Shown: positions 1 through 9,377, numbered from the stretch's first letter. The stretch: DNA of 64,000 nt from an uncultured Shewanella sp. (GCF_947501665.1 NZ_CANMWS010000002.1:186001-250000); one strand, 5' to 3'. A program made the numbers and translations. The notes: generated from the sequence alone by a model not told the origin.

Positions 1-131
1 GGCGTTCTATGAGCCGATGTTACTTTTGCTTCAAATTTAATATCGAACTTTTTCAATATATCCAATGTGGCTTGCATTGTAGGTAAATCAGAGTCAGATC
101 CCATTAGTACCGCAACAAATGCTTGAGTCAT
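1..131 (-). CDS. purE: PurE, N5-carboxyaminoimidazole ribonucleotide mutase (5' part only)
   Basis: Only the first 43 codons lie in the window; the gene continues past position 1. The reading starts at an ATG (131-129) preceded by an AAGGAT ribosome-binding site 7 nt upstream. The protein contains VAVLMGSDSDLPTM and, near the edge, TSAHRT, which are the nucleotide-binding SDSD loop and the SAHRT motif of class I PurE. PurE rearranges N5-CAIR to CAIR in purine synthesis and is cytoplasmic. purK would be expected next, outside the window. The identification rests on a short but very characteristic N-terminus. Confidence 0.9.
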   Translation of the reverse strand, partial: MTQAFVAVLMGSDSDLPTMQATLDILKKFDIKFEAKVTSAHRT

Positions 132-451
132 CTTAAATCCTTAGTCAGCCTGAGTTTGGGCGCATTATAAAGAAAGTCAATTAAAAGCGTAACCCAAGCT
201 ACCCCCTCTGAATTTATACACTGAATTCTAATTTAAAAACAATGAATCAAGGTTTTGAAATTATTGTAATAATTTACAAATTAGAAAATAACTGCAGTTT
301 TTTTTATTCCTTAAAATCCCTGTTATAACTAAGGGTTTAGATTCATAATCTAGCTTATTAAAATCGCTTAGGTATAATGGCATTATGAATGAATAGTAAA
401 TAAAATTATTCGCTTACGCGCAATAGCTAAACCTACAGAAAGGATTTTCTG
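132..451. other. Divergent intergenic region, purE / GGDEF-like gene
   Basis: This AT-rich spacer separates the divergent purE and the 452 gene. No ORF or clear operator is visible. A TATAAT hexamer at 373-378 reading rightward is a plausible -10 box for the downstream gene, but no good -35 box stands at the right distance, so no promoter is called. A PurR site for purE was looked for by eye and not recognised. Confidence 0.4.
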
Positions 452-1669
452 GTGCTCACTAATAATAAACAAATAACTGACCAATTTGATCTGAAATTTC
501 ATATTGCTTTACTTGGCACACCTCTGTTATTGCTTATTGTGTACTGGAGTATTTTTTTCAATGGCATTTCTCAATACCAATCAATTCTAACCCTTACGCT
601 TGTTTGTATCATTTACATTTTAGGATATAGCTTAAGTTACTACCTTCACCAAGGAAGGCTTAGCCGCGCAAATGAACATTTACATCAAATGCATCATATT
701 AATGCCATTAGTCTTGAATTAGTGCATTTTGCTAATCAATATGAAAATGAAGCTTCATTCCTTAATGCATTACTTAAAAAAGCCGTCAGTTGTATCAATG
801 GAGCTGAAATGGGGACAATTATTAGAATCGACCCCAACACAAAAAACTTATTTTTTGAGTCATCTGTTGGTATTGATCTCAATAAATTAAGGAGAATAAA
901 TTTTAATTTAGAACAATCTTTTGAACACCGCTTCACTCATGGAAAATGTGACCGAGTCGTTATTATTGATGATATGACGCACATCAATGATGAAAGTACA
1001 CTCAATAAAAATGAACAAATGCTGCTTAGTAGTGCCCCCATTATGCCTATTTGCTCTACTTTATCGAGTCCTATCCACATAGATGGTGAACTTTACGGCT
1101 TACTTAATTTAGACAGTGGCTCTCTAAATGCATTCAACCAATATGACTGTCATCTCGTTGAACTTCTCACACATGAAGCGGCAAATGTGATAAATATATA
1201 CCACAAATCAAAAGCGATTCAAAAACTCACCTTTAGAAATCAGCTCACTCAACTATACAATCAACAAGGATTTGAAAAAAAATCGAGACAATGGAAACTC
1301 AAACCTCACTTTGGTAGCTATTTATTGTTAATAAAAATAAAAAATTTAAATGCATACAACAAACACGAAGGCTACCAAGCAGGCGATAAAGTGATTCAAT
1401 TATTAAGCCACCATTTACAAGCACTATGGCTCAATGAAGCCATTGTTGCTTACTTTGGTGGTAATGAGTTTATCATTCTGTGTCATGGACCAGAACAGCA
1501 ATTAGAATATCAATTGAAGCAGTTAGGAGCAGACATCCATAATGCTTCAATCGATGCCAACATTGAACCCATAACAATCAAGTATGGCATCGGTGGCTAC
1601 CAAAAAAACTGGAAAACAAGCTATCAAGATGCAAGGAAAATGCTAAAGCAAGACACACTTAATGAATAA
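452..1669 (+). CDS. Membrane GAF protein with degenerate GGDEF domain
   Basis: The 405-residue protein has two predicted membrane helices (about residues 15-37 and 43-65), a GAF-like region (about 80-250) and a C-terminal GGDEF-like domain (about 258-400). The signature reads YFGGNEF (residues 336-340 are GGNEF), so the catalytic Asp/Glu of GGDEF is Asn. The usual metal-binding Asp of the first beta strand (DxDxFK) reads IKIKNLN. Diguanylate cyclase activity is therefore unlikely; a sensory or GTP-binding role is more plausible. The start is a GTG with an AAGGA box about 8 nt upstream; no better ATG lies near it. The gene stands alone, so context gives no clue to its signal or partner. Confidence 0.75.
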   Translation: MLTNNKQITDQFDLKFHIALLGTPLLLLIVYWSIFFNGISQYQSILTLTLVCIIYILGYSLSYYLHQGRLSRANEHLHQMHHINAISLELVHFANQYENEASFLNALLKKAVSCINGAEMGTIIRIDPNTKNLFFESSVGIDLNKLRRINFNLEQSFEHRFTHGKCDRVVIIDDMTHINDESTLNKNEQMLLSSAPIMPICSTLSSPIHIDGELYGLLNLDSGSLNAFNQYDCHLVELLTHEAANVINIYHKSKAIQKLTFRNQLTQLYNQQGFEKKSRQWKLKPHFGSYLLLIKIKNLNAYNKHEGYQAGDKVIQLLSHHLQALWLNEAIVAYFGGNEFIILCHGPEQQLEYQLKQLGADIHNASIDANIEPITIKYGIGGYQKNWKTSYQDARKMLKQDTLNE

Positions 1670-1722
1670 AATGACTCAATCAAGTCCAATTATTGTGAAA
1701 GTATACCCATAAAAGCATTGCA

Positions 1723-2340
1723 TCAACCGAAAAATAAGCGCCATAACCAAGATGAGTCTAAATCTTCTTGGCATCCGCGATATTGTTTCGCGTAACGTTT
1801 AGCTCTCGCATCGACTTTATTTGACACCTTCATTAACCAAGCTTTTGAGCGATAAGTTTTTCGTTTATAGCCCCCCCAACCTTCATGGTAATTAAGGTAC
1901 TGCTTCTTTGCATCCCATTTTGAAACACCATTGATTTTTTGAGTTTTATAAATAAACCAACCCATAAAATCCATCGCATCATCGAAATTACTTCGACTTG
2001 ACCAAGAGTTCCCTGTTTCCCTTACATAATCATCCCAAGTCATGGTTTTCGCTTGAGCATAACCATAGGCACTGCTCACCCGCCCAATAGGAATAAAACC
2101 TAAGAAATATTCCATAGGAGGAGCTGCATTGTGCTTAAATGAGCTTTCTTGGTACATAATGGCAATAGGGACATGAACGGGCACCCCCCATTTTTCACGA
2201 GTCTCTTTTGCCGCATCATACCAACTTCTATTCTCTTTAAAAATAGCACAGATATTCTCAGCATTTTTAGGGGGAGAGCTCGCACAAGCACTCAAAAAAC
2301 AAGAAATAAAAACAAGCTGAAGTATCAATCGCCACGTCAT
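1723..2340 (-). CDS. Lysozyme/transglycosylase SLT-like lipoprotein
   Basis: From the ATG at 2340 the protein starts MTWRLILQL and has a short lipoprotein signal ending in the lipobox LSAC, so it should be anchored in the outer membrane or periplasm. The catalytic region carries IAIMYQESSF, the Glu-containing motif of soluble lytic transglycosylases, followed by SAYGYAQ, as in small SLT-fold lipoproteins that cleave peptidoglycan. An in-frame ATG 33 nt further upstream (2373) would add 11 residues before the signal sequence; I prefer 2340 because it gives a normal signal peptide and has GGTAG upstream. The gene lies 75 bp downstream of another small lipoprotein gene in the same direction. The exact substrate is inferred from the fold only. 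Confidence 0.75.
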   Translation of the reverse strand: MTWRLILQLVFISCFLSACASSPPKNAENICAIFKENRSWYDAAKETREKWGVPVHVPIAIMYQESSFKHNAAPPMEYFLGFIPIGRVSSAYGYAQAKTMTWDDYVRETGNSWSSRSNFDDAMDFMGWFIYKTQKINGVSKWDAKKQYLNYHEGWGGYKRKTYRSKAWLMKVSNKVDARAKRYAKQYRGCQEDLDSSWLWRLFFG

Positions 2341-2415
2341 AAAAATGCTACCAATGTAAAAGTGAGACGCCATAGTTTCACATTGATAGCCCCATGATGC
2401 AATGACACTATTGAT

Positions 2416-2850
2416 TTACTCCTGAGGTGGTATTGGAAGCTCACAACTTAATGTATTCGTTTTCCAAACGACAGGCTCCCAATAACCACTATTATTACCA
2501 GTGTACTGTCTATCTGTATTGAATTTTGCTGCAAGGTGATATTGCTCATTTTTCACAACATCAATCGTTAACGTTTTTGTTTTTCTTGCTGACAATGAAA
2601 CCTTTAACTTTGTATTATCAATCAGTTCAGCTACGGTAAATTGATAATGACCCGGCGCTAACCAATAATTGGGTTTTGAAATCACAGGCTGACTATTAAG
2701 GTGAGTCACCACAACACGGTATAAATTGTCATGACTATCAGGCTCTAAATAACCTGATACGGTTCCACACTGCCGCAAATTAACAGGCTTTGATGAGCAA
2801 GCAAACAATCCACTTGTCATCAATAACACGATAATAAACTTACACTTCAT
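2416..2850 (-). CDS. Small lipoprotein of unknown function
   Basis: The 144-residue protein starts MKCKFIIVLLMT and has the lipobox LFAC (SGLFACSS), so it is a predicted lipoprotein. After the signal there is a beta-rich segment (GTVSGYLEPD, then PGHYQFTVAEL) typical of small envelope proteins, but I recognise no family. The ATG at 2850 overlaps the last 11 bases of gshA, so translation is probably coupled to gshA. A TTG 12 bases upstream is a weaker start. The gene shares its strand with gshA and the SLT-like lipoprotein gene and may form one transcript with them; no link to glutathione is evident. Confidence 0.65.
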   Translation of the reverse strand: MKCKFIIVLLMTSGLFACSSKPVNLRQCGTVSGYLEPDSHDNLYRVVVTHLNSQPVISKPNYWLAPGHYQFTVAELIDNTKLKVSLSARKTKTLTIDVVKNEQYHLAAKFNTDRQYTGNNSGYWEPVVWKTNTLSCELPIPPQE

Positions 2851-4417
2851 AAGAATGCTCAAAATATGTCTTCAAGTACTCATCGAAGGTCAATTCATCA
2901 CAGTCCTCTAACTGCGCTTGTTTTGTCAAAGAATCATCAGCAGCTATTTGATATTGTTTATTAATCTGTTCTGATAAAGAGTAATTCATTAATGTAGTTT
3001 GATATTCATGTGCTAAATTAGCGACCCATTGACCATGATCCACGCCTTGTTGCAATAACTGTTTCATGATTTTTCCAGACAAGGTTTTACTAGGATCATT
3101 AACCGCCTCGGCGCATTGAGATAAGGTCTCTTGATAAGATTTATCCTTATCAGTATCGATCAAATCAGCTAACTGACCAAGATCATCCAATAACGCTGTC
3201 ATCCACTGAGAAAGTGCGACAGGCTTTCCATCTCTTAACAAGGTTAAATCTGGTTTACGCCCTTCCAATACAACGGACTTTAAATTTGCGGCAATTTCTT
3301 GTTCTTCAACATTATCGGTATTTGGAGACTCTTGTAATAAACAATAAAGTAAAAATAAATCTAAAAAGCGAACTTGTTCTTCAGAAATACCAATTTCACT
3401 AAATGGATTCACATCTAACGCTCTAACCTCAATATATTCAACTCCTCCTCTGGCTAAAGCCTCTGAAGGCTTCTCTCCTGATAACGCCACTCTTTTAGCA
3501 CGAATAGGGGAATAAAATTCATTTTCTATCTGTAAAATATTCGCATTAAGTTGTCGATAATCCCCATCGACTTTAACACCAATTTTCTCAAAATGGATTG
3601 ATGGCATATTAATTGCCGATTGCATCCCTTCTAAATACTCAGGCAAGCTATTGTAACTGATATTTAAACATTCTTGTTCTTGATTCGTATACCCTAAATC
3701 ACTCATTCTCAATGAGGTTGCATAGGGTAAATATAATGTCCCTCGTCCTAATTTTTCAAATGCTAAATCGGTAGATTGGTTTTTTACAAAAGACTCACAA
3801 ATGGCTGGAGAGGCTCCAAATAAATAAGGAAGGACCCAAACCAGACGTCGATAATTACGAATTAAGCCAAAATAAGCATTAGATGTAAAATCATTCAGAT
3901 CCATTGTTTTATCAGAAACTGAATACATTGTTTCAAATAAAGATCCCGATGCTGAAAAGTTAAAATGAACCCCTGAAATAATTTGCATCAATGCACCATA
4001 ACGGTGTGTGAGGCCTTTTCGGTATAAACGCTTCATTTTTCCGACATTAGACGTACCGTAATTTGCAATCGGAATATCAGTCGTCTTACCCACATAACAT
4101 GGCATACTGACGGGCCACAATTTCTGGCCTTGAATATGCTGCAGCGTATAAGCATGAGTTTGCTTCAAATCCTTAAGGAGTTCATTTATATCACTGTGCA
4201 CAGGCGTGATGAACTCAAGTAAAGACTCACTATAATCTGTTGTGATCCGTGAATGTGTTAATGCTGAGCCTAGTACTTTTGGGTGGGGATCCATTGCTAA
4301 ATGCCCAGTTCCGTCAATACGTAACGCTTCTCGTTCAATACCTCGATACATTGTTCTCAATGCTTCTCTTCCAGGCTGATCCGACAAAACTGCAACTAAC
4401 TCATTGAATGATTTCAA
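2840..4417 (-). CDS. gshA: Glutamate-cysteine ligase
   Basis: GshA joins glutamate and cysteine with ATP, the first and limiting step of glutathione synthesis in the cytoplasm. The 525-residue length fits the gammaproteobacterial GshA type. Family features are visible: GIEREALRIDGTGHLA near the N-terminus, TDYSESLLEFITP (acidic metal/substrate residues), ISGVHFNFS in the middle and EYIEVRALDVNPF with its Arg. The start ATG at 4417 has no competing start before it. The 3' end overlaps the following small lipoprotein gene by 11 bases. Confidence 0.95.
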   Translation of the reverse strand: MKSFNELVAVLSDQPGREALRTMYRGIEREALRIDGTGHLAMDPHPKVLGSALTHSRITTDYSESLLEFITPVHSDINELLKDLKQTHAYTLQHIQGQKLWPVSMPCYVGKTTDIPIANYGTSNVGKMKRLYRKGLTHRYGALMQIISGVHFNFSASGSLFETMYSVSDKTMDLNDFTSNAYFGLIRNYRRLVWVLPYLFGASPAICESFVKNQSTDLAFEKLGRGTLYLPYATSLRMSDLGYTNQEQECLNISYNSLPEYLEGMQSAINMPSIHFEKIGVKVDGDYRQLNANILQIENEFYSPIRAKRVALSGEKPSEALARGGVEYIEVRALDVNPFSEIGISEEQVRFLDLFLLYCLLQESPNTDNVEEQEIAANLKSVVLEGRKPDLTLLRDGKPVALSQWMTALLDDLGQLADLIDTDKDKSYQETLSQCAEAVNDPSKTLSGKIMKQLLQQGVDHGQWVANLAHEYQTTLMNYSLSEQINKQYQIAADDSLTKQAQLEDCDELTFDEYLKTYFEHSYEV

Positions 4418-4537
4418 TTTTATATTCTCTGGTAAATGAACAGTATCAATGTAACTTATTGACTACACATAAAAATAGTATGAAGCCTAAATGCTAATCG
4501 ACAATTTAATGCACTTCTTACTACTATTATTCATTAA

Positions 4538-4568
4538 AAAATGACTCTAAATAAGAGCCATTTTTTTG
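4538..4568 (-). terminator. Intrinsic terminator after the M16 protease gene
   Basis: A hairpin is formed by AATGACTCT and AGAGCCATT (one A-C mismatch, AAATA loop). It has runs of A on the left and T on the right, so it can act in both directions. It lies about 120 bp downstream of the minus-strand M16 peptidase gene and upstream of gshA, which separates the two transcripts. Confidence 0.6.
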
Positions 4569-4689
4569 CCTTCTCAAGGATGATAACAATACTCAATCAA
4601 GTGGCTTGGGGCAAGCTAAACAAGGCTTTCCTTATAACAGAGAGTATATTGGGACTCATTATAGTTTTTACAACAAAAACATCATTTTT

Positions 4690-7539
4690 TTACAATTTGA
4701 TTATTTTTATTGGGTAGCCCAATTGCGCAACCTGTGACTCTATCGTCGCTTTATCCCCTACAATTAAAATAATCATATCATTTAACGTCAACTCTTGGGC
4801 TGCCAATTCGTTTAACTGCGCCTTTGAAATAGATTGAATAATGTCACTCTGCTTTACGGTAAAATCTTCACTTAAATGGTACCTTTGTATTAAACGCAAA
4901 AAGCTGGCTTTTTGATAGGGTGTTTCATAATCTAAAGCTTCACTTTGCGAAATAGAATTACGCATAAAACTCAGCTCTTCATCAGTCATACCAGACTGCT
5001 GATAACGAGTGATTTCTGTCATTAACTCTTTTACTGAAGCAGCTGTCACATCCGCTCTAACGCTCGTTGTTGCTTCAAAATAACCTTTTTCCATACCACC
5101 ATCAAAATAACTTCTGGCACCATAGGTATAACCTTTATCTTCTCTTAAATTTAAATTAATTCGGCTATTAAATGCTCCGCCTAGTGGATAATTCATCAAG
5201 TTAGATTTAAAAAATAGGCCCGTTGCATCATAAGGTAATGCACGCTTACCAATTTTAATGACAGACTGCGCTGCACCAGGTTTATCCACAATATAAACAG
5301 TCCCTCCTTTGAGCACGGGCAATGGACCTAATGGTGGCAATACACTGGCACTCCCAGTCCACTTTGAAAAACCTGCTAATTTAGGTATTAATGCTTTCTG
5401 TGCTAAATCTCCCACAGCAACAAATTGAGCATTATCGGCAGTATATTGTTCTTGATAAAAAGCTTTAACATCTTTTAATGTCAAATGGTTAATCGTTGAT
5501 AAAGTACCAGTTGCATTGACTCCCAGCGCATTTTTATCACCAAACAATAAATGATTAAATGCCGTTTTAGCAAGGTAACTGGGTTCAGATTGCATATGTT
5601 GCAAACTTTTCAACAGTTGCTCTTTGACGCGAAGAAAATCCGCTTCTTTGAACGCAGGATAAAACAACTTTTCTTCTACGATTGCTAGCGTCTCATCCAA
5701 ACGAGAGGTTAAACAAGAAATTTGAATATAACTTTGGTAATCACTCGCCCCAAAACTCACCTGACTACCTAACATTTCAAGAGCTTGAGTCAACTCTTCA
5801 GTACTTCTATAGCGACTAGACTCATTCATCATTGACGCAGTAATATTGGCTAGGCCCGCTTTATTGACATCAACAAGTCGATGTCCACCATTCAGATAAA
5901 TCATCAGCTCCGTTGTCGGCGTTTCATTACTTTGTGTGCCAATTACCTCAATACCATTTTTAAGGTTTTGCTTCCAAATAACGGGAGTTTTTAATACAAG
6001 TGCTGGGCCTGCTGGAGGCATTTTTGTTCGATCAAAGCTAGAAACAGTCTGTTGGACGGATACTTGTCCTTTAATTACGTCCTCGGCCACACTTTCCGGC
6101 TCTGGCACAAAAGTATCAGGTTTCGCAATTAACGCTTTTTGTCCCATAGGAACAACACTCATAACAACCATAGGTTTATTTTTGATATAAGTATCGAAGA
6201 CTCTCATCACATCTTCACGAGTCACGCTCGCATAACGTTTCAAATCCAAAGCAATCATATCTGGATTGCCCGAAAAAGTTTGATTATAAGCTAAAGTAGA
6301 GACTTTTCCTGATACGCTTTGAAGGCCAAAAATAGTAGAAGCTTCAAACTGTACTTTTACTTTATCCAAATCTTCTTGTGTGACTCCCCGCTGTTCAAAC
6401 TCCTTAATTGAATCTAAAATGCGTTGTTCTAAATTGGCTAAATTGGCTTCTTTATCGGGGTTGGCTACTGCATATAAAGTAAATTGGCACGCTAATTCCT
6501 GACAGGGATGATTCACACCTGCTTGAACAGCATAGCCACTCTTAACTAAATTTTTATATAATAAAGACGTTTTCCCCCCCCCTAAAATATTGGCCAATAA
6601 ATCTAATGCAGCTTCATCTGGGTGTCTTGCATAAACTGTGGGAAATGCAATACGTAATAAGGGCAAATAAACCCTATCTTCCATTGATAAATAACGTGTC
6701 TTATCTAGCTTAACTAAGGTCTTTTTATCTGATTTAACTTCAGGTCCTCTTGGGATCTCGCCAAAGTATTTATTCACCCACTGTAATGTTTGTGCTTCAT
6801 CAAAATCACCACCTATGGTGAGCGTTGCATTATTAGGGCTATACCAACGCTGAAAAAACTGTTTCACATCCTCTAAATCGGCTCGATTTAAATCTTCTGG
6901 CCAACCGATAACGGGCCAAGAATAAGGATGCCCCTTTGGGTAAAATGCTTGATTAAACTTTTCCCCCATTTGACCGTAAGGTTGATTATCAATCCGTTGA
7001 GCACGTTCATTCTTCACCGTTTCTCTTTGTACTTCAAATTTCTTCTCCGTCAAAGCGGGAAGGAAGAACCCCATACGATCCGATTCTAACCAAAGCATTT
7101 TTTCAAGCTGATTACTGGGTACCGTTTCAAAATAATTCGTCCTATCTGTATTAGTCGTACCATTTAATGTCCCTCCCGCTTCAGTTACTGTTTTAAAATG
7201 CTGCTCATCAGCAACATGCTCAGATCCTTGAAACATCATGTGTTCAAATAAATGAGCAAAACCTGAACGACCCGTTAACTCCCTAGCAGAACCCACATGA
7301 TAGGTAACATCCACAGTCACAAGAGGATCAGAGTGATCTTGATGTAGAATGACAATTAATCCATTAGCCAACTGATACTTACGAAAGGAGATCCCAACCT
7401 GCGATCCTGTCTGTTTACTGGTTTCCAATAACACCACTCCCTTGGGTAAAGTTGGTTGTGCCTTTTTATCTGCACAAGCCACTAAGACTGCAGCCATCCC
7501 CACTGCCAAAAACCATGCTTTCAATGTCTTTCCTCTCAT
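4690..7539 (-). CDS. M16 family zinc metallopeptidase, lipoprotein
   Basis: This is a 949-residue, two-lobed pitrilysin/insulinase-type protease. The signal sequence ends in the lipobox LVAC (Cys22), so it is a lipoprotein. The inverted zinc motif HxxEH is present as HLFEH (residues 96-100) in GFAHLFEHMMFQGS, with the third ligand region in NERAQRIDNQPYG. The first half carries the active domain; the second half, from about residue 520, repeats the M16 fold with the typical LREDKGYTYGA segment, which binds substrate. Probable role: degradation of peptides in the periplasm. It is transcribed alone, between a YqaA-like gene and gshA. Confidence 0.9.
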   Translation of the reverse strand: MRGKTLKAWFLAVGMAAVLVACADKKAQPTLPKGVVLLETSKQTGSQVGISFRKYQLANGLIVILHQDHSDPLVTVDVTYHVGSARELTGRSGFAHLFEHMMFQGSEHVADEQHFKTVTEAGGTLNGTTNTDRTNYFETVPSNQLEKMLWLESDRMGFFLPALTEKKFEVQRETVKNERAQRIDNQPYGQMGEKFNQAFYPKGHPYSWPVIGWPEDLNRADLEDVKQFFQRWYSPNNATLTIGGDFDEAQTLQWVNKYFGEIPRGPEVKSDKKTLVKLDKTRYLSMEDRVYLPLLRIAFPTVYARHPDEAALDLLANILGGGKTSLLYKNLVKSGYAVQAGVNHPCQELACQFTLYAVANPDKEANLANLEQRILDSIKEFEQRGVTQEDLDKVKVQFEASTIFGLQSVSGKVSTLAYNQTFSGNPDMIALDLKRYASVTREDVMRVFDTYIKNKPMVVMSVVPMGQKALIAKPDTFVPEPESVAEDVIKGQVSVQQTVSSFDRTKMPPAGPALVLKTPVIWKQNLKNGIEVIGTQSNETPTTELMIYLNGGHRLVDVNKAGLANITASMMNESSRYRSTEELTQALEMLGSQVSFGASDYQSYIQISCLTSRLDETLAIVEEKLFYPAFKEADFLRVKEQLLKSLQHMQSEPSYLAKTAFNHLLFGDKNALGVNATGTLSTINHLTLKDVKAFYQEQYTADNAQFVAVGDLAQKALIPKLAGFSKWTGSASVLPPLGPLPVLKGGTVYIVDKPGAAQSVIKIGKRALPYDATGLFFKSNLMNYPLGGAFNSRINLNLREDKGYTYGARSYFDGGMEKGYFEATTSVRADVTAASVKELMTEITRYQQSGMTDEELSFMRNSISQSEALDYETPYQKASFLRLIQRYHLSEDFTVKQSDIIQSISKAQLNELAAQELTLNDMIILIVGDKATIESQVAQLGYPIKIIKL

Positions 7540-7612
7540 CAGTGCTCACTTTTATGTTGTTCTATTCTATGATTAAAATGTCAAATGAATGATTCACAGT
7601 ATATTTTAATCA

Positions 7613-8032
7613 TTACCAATACCAAACCAAGATTACGATAGCAAAATAGCGAACTAATTTACCAATAAAAATCATTATTGCAGCTTGAAAAAAAGCCACT
7701 CGCATCCAACCTGCAAACAAACAAAGTATATCGCCAATAATCGGTACCCAAGCTAATAGTAATGCCCAATAACCATACCCTTGAATCAAATTTATTCCGT
7801 ATTTATATTTTCCTTTAGACATTTCTTCTGGTGTTATTGCAAAACGTCCCAAATAACCTAGATAATAACTGGTAATTGCTCCTAAAGTGTTACCTATAGT
7901 CGCCACAGCAACCAATGCTTCCCATGAAACCTGATGCTCATTTAACATAGCAATCAGCAAAATCTCTGATCCACCAGGTAACAAAGTGGCTGCTAAAAAT
8001 GCTGCACTGAACATCAACCATAGCTCAGCCAT
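7613..8032 (-). CDS. YqaA-like DedA-family membrane protein
   Basis: The 139-residue hydrophobic protein has about four membrane segments and the DedA/SNARE-associated features of the short YqaA subfamily: LPGGSEILL near the N-terminus, ATIGNTLGAITSYYLGYLGR in the centre and WVPIIGDILCLFAGWMR near the end. DedA proteins act as lipid scramblases or support membrane homeostasis; the role of the YqaA branch is less certain. The gene precedes the M16 peptidase gene by 73 bp on the same strand and could share its transcript. The ATG at 8032 is the only sensible start. Confidence 0.8.
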   Translation of the reverse strand: MAELWLMFSAAFLAATLLPGGSEILLIAMLNEHQVSWEALVAVATIGNTLGAITSYYLGYLGRFAITPEEMSKGKYKYGINLIQGYGYWALLLAWVPIIGDILCLFAGWMRVAFFQAAIMIFIGKLVRYFAIVILVWYW

Positions 8033-8432
8033 ATTATCTACTCCACTTAAAAACCACTTTTATTTCAGTTCAACACAAAAGTATCAAATTAAACATCTAA
8101 GTTAAAATAAACACAAGAAAAAAAAATCTGCAGAAACAATAAAATACTAATAAAAAAAAGCAAAAATAACGATCATAACGATTTAAACATAAAAATGAAC
8201 AAATGTTTGCACGATCCACTGATCACCCACAGTCATCACAACACAATAAACACAGCAGTCTTCTTATGGCAACAAACAATCAAAAAACACTCCTTAAGAA
8301 GCCATGTAAAAAATCTTAACCACAACAATTGCGTACACCTATTTTGAATAAAATATAAAGTCATTGAAAAAAACCAACAAAATAGTTTTTTTTATTTTAT
8401 ACTTTTCAATAGTCTATCTCTTTAACGGTGAA
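8033..8432. other. Intergenic region, AT-rich, no gene seen
   Basis: This divergent spacer between the YqaA-like gene and a small membrane-protein gene is rich in A tracts. I see no ORF, repeat or convincing operator. It must hold the promoters for both neighbours, but I cannot place them with confidence. Confidence 0.4.
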
Positions 8433-8621
8433 ATGATGGCAAAATTATTTATTCTTCCGGCGCTCTTATCCTTAGGTTGGATACTGTTTTTAAGCTACCA
8501 CGGGATCCCTCTAAAACAAGGAAAAACAGGGTTCATCTATATTATATCAATTAGTGCAACCGTCATTATTGCATTGACATTACTGCTTTGGTTAACTTCA
8601 GGACAAAATATTCGCGGTTAA
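8433..8621 (+). CDS. Small two-helix membrane protein
   Basis: From the ATG at 8433 the product has 62 residues and starts MMAKLFILPALLSLGWILF, with a second hydrophobic helix (IIALTLLLWLTS) near the C-terminus and a short polar loop between them (HGIPLKQGKTGF). The window allows an earlier ATG at 8364, but the extra 23 residues are low-complexity and there is an ACGGTGAA purine stretch just before 8433, so I prefer the shorter form. Function unknown. The gene ends 60 bp before a bidirectional terminator shared with the tRNA operon. Confidence 0.6.
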   Translation: MMAKLFILPALLSLGWILFLSYHGIPLKQGKTGFIYIISISATVIIALTLLLWLTSGQNIRG

Positions 8622-8681
8622 TAGAGAAGTGAAATAACAAAAAATGAAATGATGATGTTTTTAAAAGCCTTATATTGTAGA

Positions 8682-8716
8682 TACAAAAAAACCGCATTAT
8701 AAGCGGTTTTTTTGTA
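8682..8716. terminator. Bidirectional terminator between small gene and tRNA operon
   Basis: A near-perfect palindrome (ACAAAAAAACCGC, loop ATTAT, then GCGGTTTTTTTGT) has U-runs when read in either direction. It ends the plus-strand small membrane-protein gene and the minus-strand tRNA array, which face each other here. Confidence 0.9.
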
Positions 8717-8740
8717 TCACAAATTCGATAATCAATGTGA

Positions 8741-8832
8741 TGGCGGAGAGGGAGGGATTCGAACCCTCGATGGGAGTTAAAGCCCATACTCCCTTAGCAG
8801 GGGAGCGCCTTCGGCCACTCGGCCACCTCTCC
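8741..8832 (-). tRNA. tRNA-Ser (GCU)
   Basis: The 92-nt minus-strand gene folds as a class II tRNA with a long variable arm. The acceptor stem is GGAGAGG/CCTCTCC, the anticodon loop reads CTGCTAA (GCT), the T loop is GTTCGAATC and CCA is encoded. It is the last tRNA of the array and has the same sequence as the copy at 9244-9335. Confidence 0.97.
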
Positions 8833-8841
8833 GTTCAAACA

Positions 8842-8918
8842 TGGTGCGCGTGGGAGGATTCGAACCTCCGACCGCCTGGTTCGTAGCCAGGTACTCTATC
8901 CAGCTGAGCTACACGCGC
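8842..8918 (-). tRNA. tRNA-Arg (ACG), copy 4 of 4
   Basis: This is a 77-nt class I tRNA with acceptor stem GCGCGTG/CACGCGC, anticodon loop CTACGAA (ACG, normally edited to ICG by TadA) and encoded CCA. It is identical to the other three Arg copies in this array and is the one farthest from the promoter. Confidence 0.97.
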
Positions 8919-8945
8919 GAAATCTTGTTATCATTATTATTTATA

Positions 8946-9022
8946 TGGTGCGCGTGGGAGGATTCGAACCTCCGACCGCCTGGTTCGTAGCCAGGTACTC
9001 TATCCAGCTGAGCTACACGCGC
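8946..9022 (-). tRNA. tRNA-Arg (ACG), copy 3 of 4
   Basis: Identical 77-nt Arg-ACG gene with encoded CCA, separated from its neighbours by short AT-rich spacers of 27 and 20 bp that differ in sequence, so the copies are individual genes of one processed transcript. Confidence 0.97.
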
Positions 9023-9042
9023 ATTATTTAATTTTTTAAAAG

Positions 9043-9119
9043 TGGTGCGCGTGGGAGGATTCGAACCTCCGACCGCCTGGTTCGTAGCCAGGTACTCTAT
9101 CCAGCTGAGCTACACGCGC
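9043..9119 (-). tRNA. tRNA-Arg (ACG), copy 2 of 4
   Basis: Identical 77-nt Arg-ACG gene with encoded CCA. The spacer to the next upstream copy is 27 bp of AT-rich sequence. Confidence 0.97.
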
Positions 9120-9146
9120 ATTACTTTAATCGACAATTTTAATAGA

Positions 9147-9223
9147 TGGTGCGCGTGGGAGGATTCGAACCTCCGACCGCCTGGTTCGTAGCCAGGTACT
9201 CTATCCAGCTGAGCTACACGCGC
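9147..9223 (-). tRNA. tRNA-Arg (ACG), copy 1 of 4
   Basis: Identical 77-nt Arg-ACG gene with encoded CCA, the first Arg copy after the promoter-proximal tRNA-Ser, 20 bp downstream of it. Confidence 0.97.
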
Positions 9224-9241
9224 ATTGTATCTATTATAAGA

Positions 9242-9335
<94 letters not shown>

Positions 9336-9349
9336 GTTTCTTGGCGCAC

Positions 9350-9377
9350 ATATTACTGTTTGCCGAAAATAAGTCAA
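9350..9377 (-). promoter_or_regulatory. Sigma-70 promoter of the tRNA array
   Basis: On the minus strand a TTGACT -35 box (9377-9372) and a TAATAT -10 box (9355-9350) are separated by 16 bp. They are followed by the G+C-rich discriminator GTGCGCC just before the first tRNA. Such discriminators are the mark of stable-RNA promoters under ppGpp/DksA stringent control. Confidence 0.8.

Noticed and set aside
8842..9223. Regularly spaced identical repeats resembling a CRISPR array
   Set aside because: The repeats are complete tRNA-Arg genes with encoded CCA, and the spacers are only 20-27 bp of AT-rich sequence.
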